From a virus, in the IMG/VR virus record IMGVR_UViG_3300048588_000476, positions 1 to 64,000 of that record: a DNA stretch of 64,000 nt; one strand, given 5' to 3'. How positions within the stretch are numbered: the stretch's first letter is position 1; every line of letters starts with the position of its first letter. Both the position numbers and the translations under genes were made by a program. Positions 7,104 to 15,320 of this stretch are shown in pieces. The notes beneath the pieces are model-generated. The model was not told the DNA's origin and did not search any database. It saw only the letters and a program-made list of their open reading frames with translations.

Positions 7104-8677
7104 TCCTCGTCCCCCACAAACAGACCGTACTGCTTAGGGCACGTGACCCTAGCAAGATCATGTCGATCATCCCGCACAGTCGGCTGATCGACTACGAACG
7201 CCACAATGTGGCGGTGCGGTACGGGCTGGACGAGGTGAAGGTCCTGCGTAACCTTGGCGTCAATGTCCCGCCCCCCATCGAGCACATGTACTCGTGGCCG
7301 GGCAGGCACACCCCCTTCCCCCACCAGAAGACCACCGCAGGGTTTGTCACCCTGAACGATCACTGTTTCGTGCTAAACGAAATGGGGACGTCGAAGACTG
7401 CCAGCGTGTTGTGGGCAGCAGACCACCTGATGAACATTGGCAAGGTGCGGAAGGCGTTGATTGTGGCGCCGCTCAGCACCCTCGAACGTGTCTGGAAAGA
7501 CGAGATATTTTCGGTGCTGATGCACCGGTCCGCTGTCGTCCTACATGGCACGAAGGAACGTCGCCTCGACAGACTGGATGCGGATGTGGACTTCTACATC
7601 ATCAACCACGAAGGACTGGGCGTCATCCACAAACAGCTGCTGGCCCGTAAAGACATCGACATGGTGATTGTCGATGAGGCGGCGGACTACCGCAACGCAG
7701 GTACGGAACGCTACAAGCAGCTACGGGCGCTGGTGTACCACCGTCGCCCCCGCCCCCGCGTAGTATTGATGTCGGGTGCACCTTGCCCCAACGCGCCTAC
7801 CGACGCATGGGCACTGGCAAGACTGGTGCGCCCGGATGCAGTGCCGCAGTATTTCGGTACGTTCCAGCGCCTGACGATGACGCAGGTGGCGCTCGGGAAG
7901 TGGAAGCCCAAGCCGGAGGCGGAGCAGCTCGCCTATGCTGCAATGCAACCGGGCATCCGATACAAGAAGTCCGAAGTGCTGAAAGACCTCCCGCCGGTAC
8001 TGTTCTCCGATCGTGCAGTTACGCTTACTGCACAACAACGTACAGAGTACGCGCGGATGAAAAAAGAAATGGCGGTGGACTTGCAATCGTCGGGGGGAAT
8101 GGCTAGAATTGTGGCTGTGAATGCGGCGGACGCAACGACAAAGCTCCGGCAAATTCTGTGTGGCGTGATACGCGTGCCGAATACCAAAGATTTTGCGGTT
8201 CTCGACCATGCACCTCGTACACAAGAATTGCTAGCATGCATCGGGCAGGCGTCTGCAAAGGTCATTGTTATCGTGCCCTTCAAGGGTATAATCGAGACCT
8301 TGCGGGCAGAGATCGCGCCGCATTACAGCGTGGAAGTGGTGAACGGCGACGTGACCCCGAAAGTGCGGAATGACATCTTTGCCCGGTTTCGCTCCGACCC
8401 TGATCCGCACGTGCTGTTGTGTCACCCAAAGGTCATGAGTCACGGTCTGACATTGGTAGAAGCTGACGTGCTGGTGTTTTACGCACCGATCTACAGCAAC
8501 GACCAGTATCAGCAGGTGAAGGACCGGATAAACCGTCCGGGGCAGACGCGCCCGATGACGATAGTCCGGCTGGGCGGGGCGCCGTTAGAGTGGAAGATAT
8601 ACAAGGCGCTCGACGATCAGCAGCTAACTCAGTCTAAGATACTCGAAATGTATCAGGCTGAAATGGAGGGAACATGA
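7100..8677 (+). CDS. SNF2-family (SF2) DNA helicase/ATPase
   Basis: 525 residues from GTG 7100, overlapping the upstream gene. Helicase motifs in order: Walker A N-E-M-G-T-S-K-T (about residue 94), Walker B with D-E-A-A (about 192), motif III S-G-A-P (about 227), and motif VI R-I-N-R-P-G-Q-T-R-P (about 476), the last characteristic of the Rad54/SNF2 branch. Phage SNF2 proteins are DNA translocases or helicases linked to replication and recombination. ATGA-coupled to the next gene. Confidence 0.9.
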   Translation: MILVPHKQTVLLRARDPSKIMSIIPHSRLIDYERHNVAVRYGLDEVKVLRNLGVNVPPPIEHMYSWPGRHTPFPHQKTTAGFVTLNDHCFVLNEMGTSKTASVLWAADHLMNIGKVRKALIVAPLSTLERVWKDEIFSVLMHRSAVVLHGTKERRLDRLDADVDFYIINHEGLGVIHKQLLARKDIDMVIVDEAADYRNAGTERYKQLRALVYHRRPRPRVVLMSGAPCPNAPTDAWALARLVRPDAVPQYFGTFQRLTMTQVALGKWKPKPEAEQLAYAAMQPGIRYKKSEVLKDLPPVLFSDRAVTLTAQQRTEYARMKKEMAVDLQSSGGMARIVAVNAADATTKLRQILCGVIRVPNTKDFAVLDHAPRTQELLACIGQASAKVIVIVPFKGIIETLRAEIAPHYSVEVVNGDVTPKVRNDIFARFRSDPDPHVLLCHPKVMSHGLTLVEADVLVFYAPIYSNDQYQQVKDRINRPGQTRPMTIVRLGGAPLEWKIYKALDDQQLTQSKILEMYQAEMEGT

Positions 8678-9066
8678 GCGATGCCAGCGATGACAGGCTA
8701 GTTGCGACGTATCTCAAGGTTCGAGACCAAGCGGCGGCGCACGCCAAAGAATATGAAACCGCGCACAAGCGGTTCACCGATGCAATGAGTGCAATCCAAG
8801 ACGAGCTGTTGCGGCGCATGAATGAGCGCGGTAACGACGGCTTCAAAACGGAGCACGGGGCGGTGTACCGAGCGGAAACGGTTCGCTGCTCCATGGCCGA
8901 CGAGGCTGTTGTGTGGGATTGGATTGCCAAGAACAACGCGTTTGACGCAGTGGAAAAGCGCATCAAGAGTACGTTCGTGCAGGAGTACATCAAAGAGCAC
9001 GGAGTGCCGCCCCCCGGCGTTAACGTGTTTCGTGAATACAACGCGCGCATCCGCGCAGCCAAGTAA
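8674..9066 (+). CDS. Conserved phage protein of unknown function
   Basis: 130 residues. The first 55 residues are a helical, probably coiled-coil segment (A-A-A-H-A-K-E-Y-E-T-A-H-K-R-F). The rest (G-F-K-T-E-H-G-A-V-Y-R-A, then P-P-P-G-V-N-V-F-R-E-Y-N) resembles a protein family often found next to replication and single-strand-binding genes in phages. The specific role is unknown. Between the helicase and the SSB-like gene. Confidence 0.7.
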   Translation: MSDASDDRLVATYLKVRDQAAAHAKEYETAHKRFTDAMSAIQDELLRRMNERGNDGFKTEHGAVYRAETVRCSMADEAVVWDWIAKNNAFDAVEKRIKSTFVQEYIKEHGVPPPGVNVFREYNARIRAAK

Positions 9067-9078
9067 GGAGTTGCACAC

Positions 9079-10080
9079 ATGAGTACCGCAATGACGTTGT
9101 TTGCCAACCAGTCGGCGATCCCGGCGCACATTCTGGCGCTGCAGGAAGCCGCTTCGAACATCGCCTCCCGCGAGGGCGTGCCGAGTCTGACGTACCGCGG
9201 CAAGGTGTGGCGGATGATCAACGAGGGTGAGGAACAAATCATCCTGAAGGACGGCGACCCGGCAAGCTCGGTCGAGGTGATCATTCTCGACCAGTCCCCG
9301 TCGCGGGGGCGCACGTACTACGAAGGGCAGTACGTGGAAGGTGAGGCGCGTCCGCCCACCTGCGCATCCTCTGACGGCGTGCGCCCGGATGCGGACATCA
9401 AAGAGCCGCGAGCGCTGTCGTGCGCGCAGTGCCAGTTCTCCGCGAAGGGCAGCAGCCAGACCGGCAAGGGCGCGGCATGTGCACCGTTCAAGAACGTGGT
9501 TGTGGTGGCCGCGGACCTCAGCACCCCGCCGCTTCGTTTGCGGATGGCGCAAACCAGCTTGTTCGACGCGACGAACCCGGAGGAGTCGAAAGGTTGGTTT
9601 GCGTATGACCAATACATCAACCAACTTCGCGCACGCAATGTGACGTCCACGGCTGCGGTGGTGACGAAAATCAAGTTTGACGCGGACAAGGCGTACCCAA
9701 AACTGCTGTTCTCGGCGGTGGATTGGGTGGCTGCGGACAAGACGCCTACCATCATGGAGTTGAGGGCAGGCGAGATGATCCCCCAGCTACTGGGCAAGAA
9801 GGAAGCCGCACCCGCTACGGCTCCGGCCATCGCTGCCCCGACAGTGGCGGTTGCTCCGGTGGTGGCTCCGGCACCGGTCGTCGCTCCCGCGGTTGCAGCA
9901 CCGGCAGCCCCGGCTCCCGTTGTGGCGCCTGTGGCGGTTGCAGCGCCCGCAGTAGCTCCGGCACCGGTCGTCGCTCCGGTTGCCGTCGCGGCGCCGGCTG
10001 TGGCCCCTCCCCCCGTGGCTCCGGTTGTGGTTGCGGCGGGCGGGTCGCTGGACGACTTGCTGAAGGAATGGGATACGTAA
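9079..10080 (+). CDS. Putative ssDNA-binding/replication accessory protein with Ala-Pro linker
   Basis: 333 residues, ATG 9079 with AAGGAG upstream. Residues 1-240 form a folded domain containing a Cys cluster (S-C-A-Q-C-Q-F then A-A-C-A-P-F). Residues about 240-318 are a low-complexity A-P-V repeat (V-V-A-P-A-P-V-V-A-P). The C-terminus G-S-L-D-D-L-L-K-E-W-D-T is an acidic, aromatic tail like those by which SSB and T7 gp2.5 contact partner proteins. Position beside helicase, primase and polymerase fits SSB; there is no direct family match, so the assignment is inference. Confidence 0.55.
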   Translation: MSTAMTLFANQSAIPAHILALQEAASNIASREGVPSLTYRGKVWRMINEGEEQIILKDGDPASSVEVIILDQSPSRGRTYYEGQYVEGEARPPTCASSDGVRPDADIKEPRALSCAQCQFSAKGSSQTGKGAACAPFKNVVVVAADLSTPPLRLRMAQTSLFDATNPEESKGWFAYDQYINQLRARNVTSTAAVVTKIKFDADKAYPKLLFSAVDWVAADKTPTIMELRAGEMIPQLLGKKEAAPATAPAIAAPTVAVAPVVAPAPVVAPAVAAPAAPAPVVAPVAVAAPAVAPAPVVAPVAVAAPAVAPPPVAPVVVAAGGSLDDLLKEWDT

Positions 10081-10323
10081 CCCGGGTTTGACTGTTGAGG
10101 AAGGAGCAGACCCTAGTGGGATGGGGGATCGGGGGTGTAGACCGGAGAAAGGGGGTAGCCGCCCCCGGTGGGCCGGGGCATCCTAACGATAAACGGAGTG
10201 GCGGTATGGGGTAGCTCCCGGACGTGTCCACACCGAACTCAGCAGTCATCTGTACATGGTTAGGGACGAACAACCTCCCAGCGACCCGAGCGGGTGAAAG
10301 GCCCGCATTTTCTTGGAACCGCC
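10081..10323 (+). other. GC-rich untranslated stretch with several hairpins
   Basis: 243 bases without an ORF. It holds GGGGG-tagccg-CCCCC (near 10151-10166) and a longer imperfect hairpin (CGGTATGGG pairing with TCCACACCG, near 10202-10235), and ends in a weak terminator (10290-10314). A short stretch CCGAACTCAGCAGT resembles the loop C region of 5S rRNA, but the rest does not fold as 5S. Possible structured leader or small RNA. Confidence 0.35.
10290..10314 (+). terminator. Weak rho-independent terminator candidate
   Basis: GCGGG-tgaaagg-CCCGC followed by ATTTTCTT, located between the SSB-like gene and the next small gene. The 5-bp stem is short, so termination would be partial. Confidence 0.45.
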
Positions 10324-10518
10324 ATGCAGCCCAAATGCAATTGGTATCAGGACGGGGACGAGACGTCCGAACTGTGGCAGACAGGGTGCAACAAATACTT
10401 CTGCCTCAACGACGGCGACCCTGTGGACAACAAGATGAAGTTCTGTTGCTACTGCGGCAAATCTATTGTGGCGTATCGCCTGAATGAGGAAGGCGAGCAC
10501 GTGTTGGTGACGCCGTGA
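10324..10518 (+). CDS. Small zinc-ribbon-like protein
   Basis: 64 residues, ATG 10324 with GGAA upstream. Cysteines: C5, C22, C27 and the knuckle F-C-C-Y-C-G-K, enough for one zinc ribbon. A GTGA overlap couples it to the next gene. Similar in size to the array proteins at 53-61 kb, but it lacks their P-C-G-H motif and C-terminal helix. Function unknown. Confidence 0.6.
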   Translation: MQPKCNWYQDGDETSELWQTGCNKYFCLNDGDPVDNKMKFCCYCGKSIVAYRLNEEGEHVLVTP

Positions 10519-10841
10519 CCCCAAAACATGGCGACATCACGCGAGAAGGCGACGAATACAACCTCGAAACGTGGTACTACTGCGAAATATGCTTCAGGTC
10601 GCATTCGTGGGACTACGAAGGGTGCGAAGGACTGCGCAATTACGCCAAGGCCGGACGCGAGGCACTCAACAAGCAAATTGCCAACGCCACGAAGGAAGTG
10701 CAGAAGCGGGCGCGGTACTTCCCACACACATTCAACGAATACAACGCGTGGTGCGGCGCAAAGACTGCTCTGGCAGAAGCCAAGACACACGAAAAACAAG
10801 CGCGGGCGAAGTGGCTCGCCATAAAAGGGACGAAATCATAA
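10515..10841 (+). CDS. Hypothetical protein with Cys knuckle and basic helix
   Basis: 108 residues from GTG 10515. The N-terminal W-Y-Y-C-E-I-C-F-R-S-H forms a Cx2C knuckle with a later Cys; the rest is a lysine/alanine-rich helix. GTGA-coupled to the zinc-ribbon gene. Not recognised. Confidence 0.55.
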   Translation: MTPKHGDITREGDEYNLETWYYCEICFRSHSWDYEGCEGLRNYAKAGREALNKQIANATKEVQKRARYFPHTFNEYNAWCGAKTALAEAKTHEKQARAKWLAIKGTKS

Positions 10842-10847
10842 ACCATC

Positions 10848-11231
10848 ATGGAAGTCATCTGCCCATACTGCGCAAAGCCCGCCAAGGCCGTCACTGGCGC
10901 GGCTATCTACAAGAACAGACCTGACCTGCAGCGCCTGATTTACTGGCAGTGCAAGCCGTGTGAGGCGTACGTAGGATGCCACCGCGGCACCATGCGCCCT
11001 CTGGGGCGACTGGCTAACGCACAGCTTCGCATTGCCAAGATGCGAGCGCACGCCGCATTCGACCCGATCTGGAAGAACCGGCACAAGACCCGCACCGACG
11101 CCTACGAGTGGTTGTCGAAGGTCATGGGTCTGCCCTTTGCCGAGACGCACATCGGCATGTTCGACATCGAGCAGTGCCGCAAGGTCATCCACGAGTCGCG
11201 CCTGTTCTTCACGAAGCTGCATGGCGAATGA
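10848..11231 (+). CDS. DUF3268 zinc-finger protein
   Basis: 127 residues. The N-terminus I-C-P-Y-C-A-K-P-A-K, the following I-Y-K-N-R-P-D-L, and W-Q-C-K-P-C-E-A-Y-V-G-C-H form the four-Cys zinc-binding half typical of DUF3268 phage proteins, with the G-R-L-A-N-A and H-A-A-F-D-P-I-W-K signatures after it. The family occurs near replication genes and its biochemical role is unknown. ATGA-coupled to the next gene. Confidence 0.82.
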   Translation: MEVICPYCAKPAKAVTGAAIYKNRPDLQRLIYWQCKPCEAYVGCHRGTMRPLGRLANAQLRIAKMRAHAAFDPIWKNRHKTRTDAYEWLSKVMGLPFAETHIGMFDIEQCRKVIHESRLFFTKLHGE

Positions 11232-11602
11232 GCACTCCTACGTACCCCCGGCACGACACGTGGATCAGGTGCCAGCTGGCCCACCGCTCCGCCCGAATCA
11301 AGCTAGGCCCCGCCCTCGGGCTGACCGTGTTACGATCCGGGCTCAGCATCACCCTTATCACGGAGGCGCTTGGGCAGGGGGACGCCACATTCTACGACTG
11401 GATTTTCGGGCGTCGATACCCTCAGCGGACCAAGTACCCGCGTATCTGGCGGCTTACCGAACTTCTTGAACGGGGCCTAGCCGCAGGGGACCTCCCCCGG
11501 CCAGACACGACGGGCGACCTCGAAGCCGAAAGGGAAGTATTCCGCGCCCTGCATGCGCGCCACCACCGCGCTGTTGCCGAGTGCACCCCCAAACGATTGT
11601 GA
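11228..11602 (+). CDS. Putative helix-turn-helix protein
   Basis: 124 residues. S-I-T-L-I-T-E-A-L-G-Q-G-D-A-T-F-Y-D-W-I (about residues 40-60) looks like a helix-turn-helix with a DNA-contacting second helix. Ends basic. It lies between DUF3268 and the primase-helicase. Candidate transcription factor; no close family recognised. Confidence 0.5.
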   Translation: MSTPTYPRHDTWIRCQLAHRSARIKLGPALGLTVLRSGLSITLITEALGQGDATFYDWIFGRRYPQRTKYPRIWRLTELLERGLAAGDLPRPDTTGDLEAEREVFRALHARHHRAVAECTPKRL

Positions 11603-11617
11603 CCGCAAGGGAGACGT

Positions 11618-14527
11618 ATGAGCGTCACGGCGTTTCTATCGGACATCGTACCGACAGTGGGCTATCCAGTAGCCGCCAAGGTACTGTCCGCAAAAATACA
11701 ACACCAAGTCCGGGACAATGTAACAGAGCTGGTTGCTGCCGGCATGCAGCTGGATCAGAGGGGAGAAGATGCATACTTCTGTGTCGGGACACTTATTGAG
11801 AAGCGTAAGTACCAATTTAACGCTGACGGTACGCCCCTCATGGCAGACGGCGGAAACGGCCAGCAGTACCACAAGTACGTTGTCCGCACTGCTGCCAATA
11901 TCAGTCACGTCAAAGTTCTACATCTGGACGTCGACGTTCACGTATCGGGATTCAAGCGCGGTGTAGCTGTCTATCCCAGCACGCTGGCAGCGCTGACTGA
12001 CATGAAGCGCATCGCCACCGAACTGTCATTCCCCAAGCCGTCAGTGGTGGCGAGCGGGTCCGGTGGGCTGCACGTGTACTGGCTGATCGCGGAGGACGTG
12101 CCGCGCGACGCATGGCGTGCGTTGGCGGCGAAGTGGCGTCTGGTGATCGACAAGATCGCCCCGCTGATCGCTGACAAATTCGTGCTGGAAGACTGCACCC
12201 GGGTGTACCGCCTCCCGGGGACCAAGCGGCACGCGGACGGCACGCTCCGAGACGTGACCATCATCACGCGAGGAACCCCGGCCCCGGTTGATAGCTATCA
12301 ACAATGGCTGGATGCCGCTGTGGCTCGCCTCAACATCAACGTGCCGCCACCGGCCATGCCCGCCCATCTGGCAGCGCTGGGCTCGAACATCCCGGCGAAG
12401 GACTTCCCCCCGCTGGATTTCGTCACTCTGGCCGGGCAGTGCCAAGCGTTCAAGTACGGGTTCGACAACCAAGCGTCCGCGAACGAGCCGGTGTGGCGGG
12501 CGATGCTGATGACGGCACGCCTGTGTACCGACAAAGACGCGGTGCACTGGGTCAGCATGAAGCACCCCGACTATGACCACGGGGCCACGGAGCGCAAAGT
12601 TGCCTCGATCACCGCGACGGGCGCGGCCACCTGCCAGCTCTTCGACCAGCTCCTCGGGAAGTGCGGGGGGTGCGCTCACCGGGGCAAGGTCAACTCCCCG
12701 GCGTCCGTGTCGCACGCCGTCATCCACGCCCCCGCTCCAGTGCAGACCGTGAGCACCCCGGCAGGCCCGGTGCAGGTGACCTTGCCGAACCCACCTCACC
12801 CGTACGCGCGGACCGCTCAGGGCACTATCGTCATGCAGGGCAAGGACGAGAACGGGAACCCGACGGTGGAGAAGGTGTGCGATTACGATATGTACCCGAC
12901 GCACCGGATCGGAGACAAGAGCAACGACGACGAATACACTATCTGGCAGGTGCACTATCCGGTGAAGGGGTGGGAGAGCGCGGAGTTCATGGCCTCTTGC
13001 TTCTACGACACGAAGAAACTGCACGGGGCCTTGCTTCGCAAGGGTGTGTATGTCATGCCGGGGGACGTCAGGAAGGTACATTCATTCATGGTTGCATATT
13101 TGAAGCACCTGCAGAAGCAGGCCAAGGAAGACAAGCGGTACGCCAAGCTGGGGTGGCAGGACGAGGGTGAGACGTTCGTGCTGAACGGCCGGGTGTCGAC
13201 CCCGACAGGCCCGGCCACCCCCTCCGCTGCCAGCGAAGCGTTCACCGTGGTTCGAGGGGTCGGAACAGGCGGGACGTTGCAGGGATGGAAAGACGCGATG
13301 CGGTTCTACGACGACCCTCGGTACGTCGCTCACCAATTCTGTTGCCTTGCCTCATTCGCAGCGCCTCTCATGAAATTCACCGGGTTCGCTGGCGTCGTGC
13401 TCAACATGGACGGCAGGCCCGGGGCGGGCAAGACGACGGTACTGCATGCTGTCAATTCAGTGTGGGGCAATAGTAACGAGTTGATGCTAAGCGGCGGCAA
13501 GGCCGGAAGTACCGTGACCGGCAGGTATCAGAAACTCTCAGCACACAACAACCTCCCCGTGACATTGGACGAGATCACAACGCTGAGCGGGGAAGAAGCC
13601 AGCGCACTGGTGCACGCAGGGTCTCAGGGGATGGGCAAGCAGCGCGCCAAAGGATACGGTGACATGGAGACATGGTGCACCATCCTTGAGACCACCTCCA
13701 ACGGCAGCCTGTACCACAAAATCTCCACCTTCAAGGAAGACGCCGCAGGGGAGAACGTCCGCATCTTCGAAATCTACATGGACAACATGCAGGTACACAC
13801 GAAGGCGGAAGCGGACGAATTCAACTATCAGCTTCGCCAGAACTACGGCTGGGCTGGGCAGCTGTACGCCGACGCCCTCGTCAAGAACCGGGCGAAGCTC
13901 CCCGACCTCGTCAGGAGCTTCATGTTGGACGTAGACGCCCGAGCGCACGTCGAGTCCGGGGAGCGGTTCCGCGCCGCCTTGGTGGCGGTCGTAGGCGCGG
14001 CCGGTGGGATCGTGAAGCGCCTCGGCCTAGTAGGTTGGGACATTGACGCCGTGGTCGAGTGGGGCGTGCAGCACATGTCCAGCCTGCGGGAAGTCACCGC
14101 CGCCTATCACGCCACGGCCATGGACACCTTGGGGGATTTCCTCGATACCCACCTGAACGACACCTTGACGCTGATCAACGCGAGCAAGGCGCTGTCCGGC
14201 ACAGCGGACATTCTGCGCGAGCCCCGGGGCAAGCTGCTGGTCCGGCACGAGATGGACACCGGCACCCTGTTCATCCAAGCGAAGAGCTTCAAGACCTACT
14301 GCAGTACCGCGGGGGCGGACTTCCGGCAGATTCAACAGGAGCTGCAGGCGCTGGGGGTGCTGGTGGCGGTGGACCGGCTCAAATCCTTGGGCAGTCACAC
14401 GACGCTGGAGAAGTCGCCAAGCCGGTGCTGGGTGATTGATATGACCAACCCGCTGGTGTCCCGCAAGCTGGTCGCGGTCACCTCTCCGCCAATGCAGATG
14501 CCGATTGGGCAAAAAAGTACCCCCTGA
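11618..14527 (+). CDS. Primase-helicase (AEP-like primase plus P-loop ATPase)
   Basis: 969 residues, GGGAGA before ATG 11618. The N-terminal part has archaeo-eukaryotic primase-type signatures: L-H-L-D-V-D-V (about residue 104), G-S-G-G-L-H-V-Y-W (His motif) and R-L-P-G-T-K (about 199). A Cys patch, C-G-G-C-A-H (about 348), may bind zinc. The C-terminal part has Walker A G-R-P-G-A-G-K-T-T (about 600) with an acidic Walker B (T-L-D-E-I-T), like phage DUF927/SF3-type helicases. It would prime and unwind DNA at the fork. A perfect palindrome lies inside (12287-12302), read as V-D-S-Y-Q. Confidence 0.85.
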   Translation: MSVTAFLSDIVPTVGYPVAAKVLSAKIQHQVRDNVTELVAAGMQLDQRGEDAYFCVGTLIEKRKYQFNADGTPLMADGGNGQQYHKYVVRTAANISHVKVLHLDVDVHVSGFKRGVAVYPSTLAALTDMKRIATELSFPKPSVVASGSGGLHVYWLIAEDVPRDAWRALAAKWRLVIDKIAPLIADKFVLEDCTRVYRLPGTKRHADGTLRDVTIITRGTPAPVDSYQQWLDAAVARLNINVPPPAMPAHLAALGSNIPAKDFPPLDFVTLAGQCQAFKYGFDNQASANEPVWRAMLMTARLCTDKDAVHWVSMKHPDYDHGATERKVASITATGAATCQLFDQLLGKCGGCAHRGKVNSPASVSHAVIHAPAPVQTVSTPAGPVQVTLPNPPHPYARTAQGTIVMQGKDENGNPTVEKVCDYDMYPTHRIGDKSNDDEYTIWQVHYPVKGWESAEFMASCFYDTKKLHGALLRKGVYVMPGDVRKVHSFMVAYLKHLQKQAKEDKRYAKLGWQDEGETFVLNGRVSTPTGPATPSAASEAFTVVRGVGTGGTLQGWKDAMRFYDDPRYVAHQFCCLASFAAPLMKFTGFAGVVLNMDGRPGAGKTTVLHAVNSVWGNSNELMLSGGKAGSTVTGRYQKLSAHNNLPVTLDEITTLSGEEASALVHAGSQGMGKQRAKGYGDMETWCTILETTSNGSLYHKISTFKEDAAGENVRIFEIYMDNMQVHTKAEADEFNYQLRQNYGWAGQLYADALVKNRAKLPDLVRSFMLDVDARAHVESGERFRAALVAVVGAAGGIVKRLGLVGWDIDAVVEWGVQHMSSLREVTAAYHATAMDTLGDFLDTHLNDTLTLINASKALSGTADILREPRGKLLVRHEMDTGTLFIQAKSFKTYCSTAGADFRQIQQELQALGVLVAVDRLKSLGSHTTLEKSPSRCWVIDMTNPLVSRKLVAVTSPPMQMPIGQKSTP
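12287..12302. promoter_or_regulatory. 16-bp palindrome, perfect copy inside the primase gene
   Basis: GTTGATAGCTATCAAC, translated V-D-S-Y-Q in the primase-helicase. Read in another frame it contains stop codons, so its presence here constrains the frame. Confidence 0.6.
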
Positions 14528-14537
14528 GAAGGGGGTA
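14511..14537 (-). terminator. Terminator of the late operon, overlapping the primase stop codon
   Basis: On the minus strand: TACCCCC-ttctca-GGGGGTA followed by CTTTTTTG. It ends transcription coming from the late block. The hairpin lies across the stop codon of the convergent primase gene, so the same bases serve both strands. On the plus strand no T-run follows. Confidence 0.75.
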
Positions 14538-14558
14538 TCAAGGTAACTCAGGAGGGAG

Positions 14559-14627
14559 ATGCGCCCTGTCCCATCGCTGGAGAGCGCAGGCGCACTCTAC
14601 CTCCGCCGCTGGCAAGCCGTCAAGTAG
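14559..14627 (+). CDS. Possible 22-residue micro-ORF after the primase
   Basis: ATG 14559 has a strong GGAGGG three bases upstream and an in-frame TAG at 14625. It overlaps the i-spanin gene on the other strand. Length and lack of a recognisable pattern make it uncertain; the strong ribosome-binding site is the only support. Confidence 0.25.
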   Translation: MRPVPSLESAGALYLRRWQAVK

Positions 14628-15076
14628 GCTTGGCACTCTCCAAGCCGGATCACTTCCCCGACGCAGGCGGCGACTTCTCGATTGACTCGCGCAAGAGCCT
14701 CATCTGTTCGTTCAGCTCTTCGAGCGATGTCATTGGATCGCTGCTGGCAGGCTTCAAGACTTCCATCGGTACCGGGAACGATGGGCACTCCACTACCCGC
14801 ACCGGACTGCTGCTGCAGCCGCTTAACACGAGCAGCGAGACGATCGCGCTCGGCCACGCCCCACGCCAGTACCTGTTTGGTTGCTTCATCGGATTCTCTC
14901 TTCTGTTCTTCGCGCTTTCGAAGCGCCTCGGCATGCTGTTCGTCAGCCGCGTTTTGCTCTCCTACGCGAACCGCATCCTCCAGACCTGCCTTGACCGATC
15001 GGTACCCATATCCGGCGGTGTACGACATTGCGACCAGAGCGGCTAACCCGCCCAGCTTAGCCAGAAGTAGGTTCAC
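14597..15076 (-). CDS. Rz: i-spanin (Rz-like)
   Basis: 159 residues. An N-terminal transmembrane helix (about residues 5-25) is followed by a long charged periplasmic coiled coil (E-A-L-R-K-R-E-E-Q-K-R-E; R-L-A-A-R-V-K-R-L) and a Cys-containing C-terminus. Size, topology, place after the holin and the lipoprotein gene embedded in another frame identify the inner-membrane spanin, which spans the periplasm with Rz1 and fuses the membranes at lysis of a Gram-negative host. Confidence 0.85.
   Translation of the reverse strand: MNLLLAKLGGLAALVAMSYTAGYGYRSVKAGLEDAVRVGEQNAADEQHAEALRKREEQKRESDEATKQVLAWGVAERDRLAARVKRLQQQSGAGSGVPIVPGTDGSLEACQQRSNDIARRAERTDEALARVNREVAACVGEVIRLGECQAYLTACQRRR
14650..14889 (-). 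CDS. Rz1: o-spanin lipoprotein embedded in Rz
   Basis: 79 residues in a different frame wholly inside the i-spanin gene. Signal sequence with lipobox L-L-V-L-S-G-C at about residues 18-24, then a proline-containing short periplasmic region. Start ATG 14889 is chosen so that the basic segment R-Y-W-R-G precedes the hydrophobic core. Embedded Rz1 is a known spanin arrangement; here it lies entirely within Rz. Confidence 0.83.
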   Translation of the reverse strand: MKQPNRYWRGAWPSAIVSLLVLSGCSSSPVRVVECPSFPVPMEVLKPASSDPMTSLEELNEQMRLLRESIEKSPPASGK

Positions 15077-15317
15077 TGTTTTTCCCCCGCATGTCGGAGT
15101 ACGACTGCACTAATTCTTTCAGGATATACGTTGCGGGGATCAATACGGCGGCAATCACGGCAGACAGTTCAAGCCCGGTGACCCCCGGGCGCATGGCGTA
15201 CTGCTTGGCCCAGACGTAGGAGTCCACGAACATCCACGCGACAATACCTAGCATGACCCGCCGCACCACCATCCGCGTGTCGATAAAGTCCAAGAACTGC
15301 GTGATGTATTTGCCCAT
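15057..15317 (-). CDS. Holin-like two-helix membrane protein
   Basis: 86 residues with two membrane helices (V-M-L-G-I-V-A-W-M-F-V and A-V-I-A-A-V-L-I-P-A-T-Y-I-L), an amphipathic N-terminus and a hydrophilic C-tail. It lies between endolysin and spanin genes, overlapping the spanin start by 20 bases. Topology and context fit a class II holin or pinholin; no close family match, so the call rests on position. Confidence 0.75.
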   Translation of the reverse strand: MGKYITQFLDFIDTRMVVRRVMLGIVAWMFVDSYVWAKQYAMRPGVTGLELSAVIAAVLIPATYILKELVQSYSDMRGKNSEPTSG

Positions 15318-15320
15318 GCC

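Noticed and set aside
10202-10280. Possible 5S rRNA gene
   Set aside because: Only about 14 bases resemble 5S loop C; the closing helix and conserved loop E are absent and the length is wrong.
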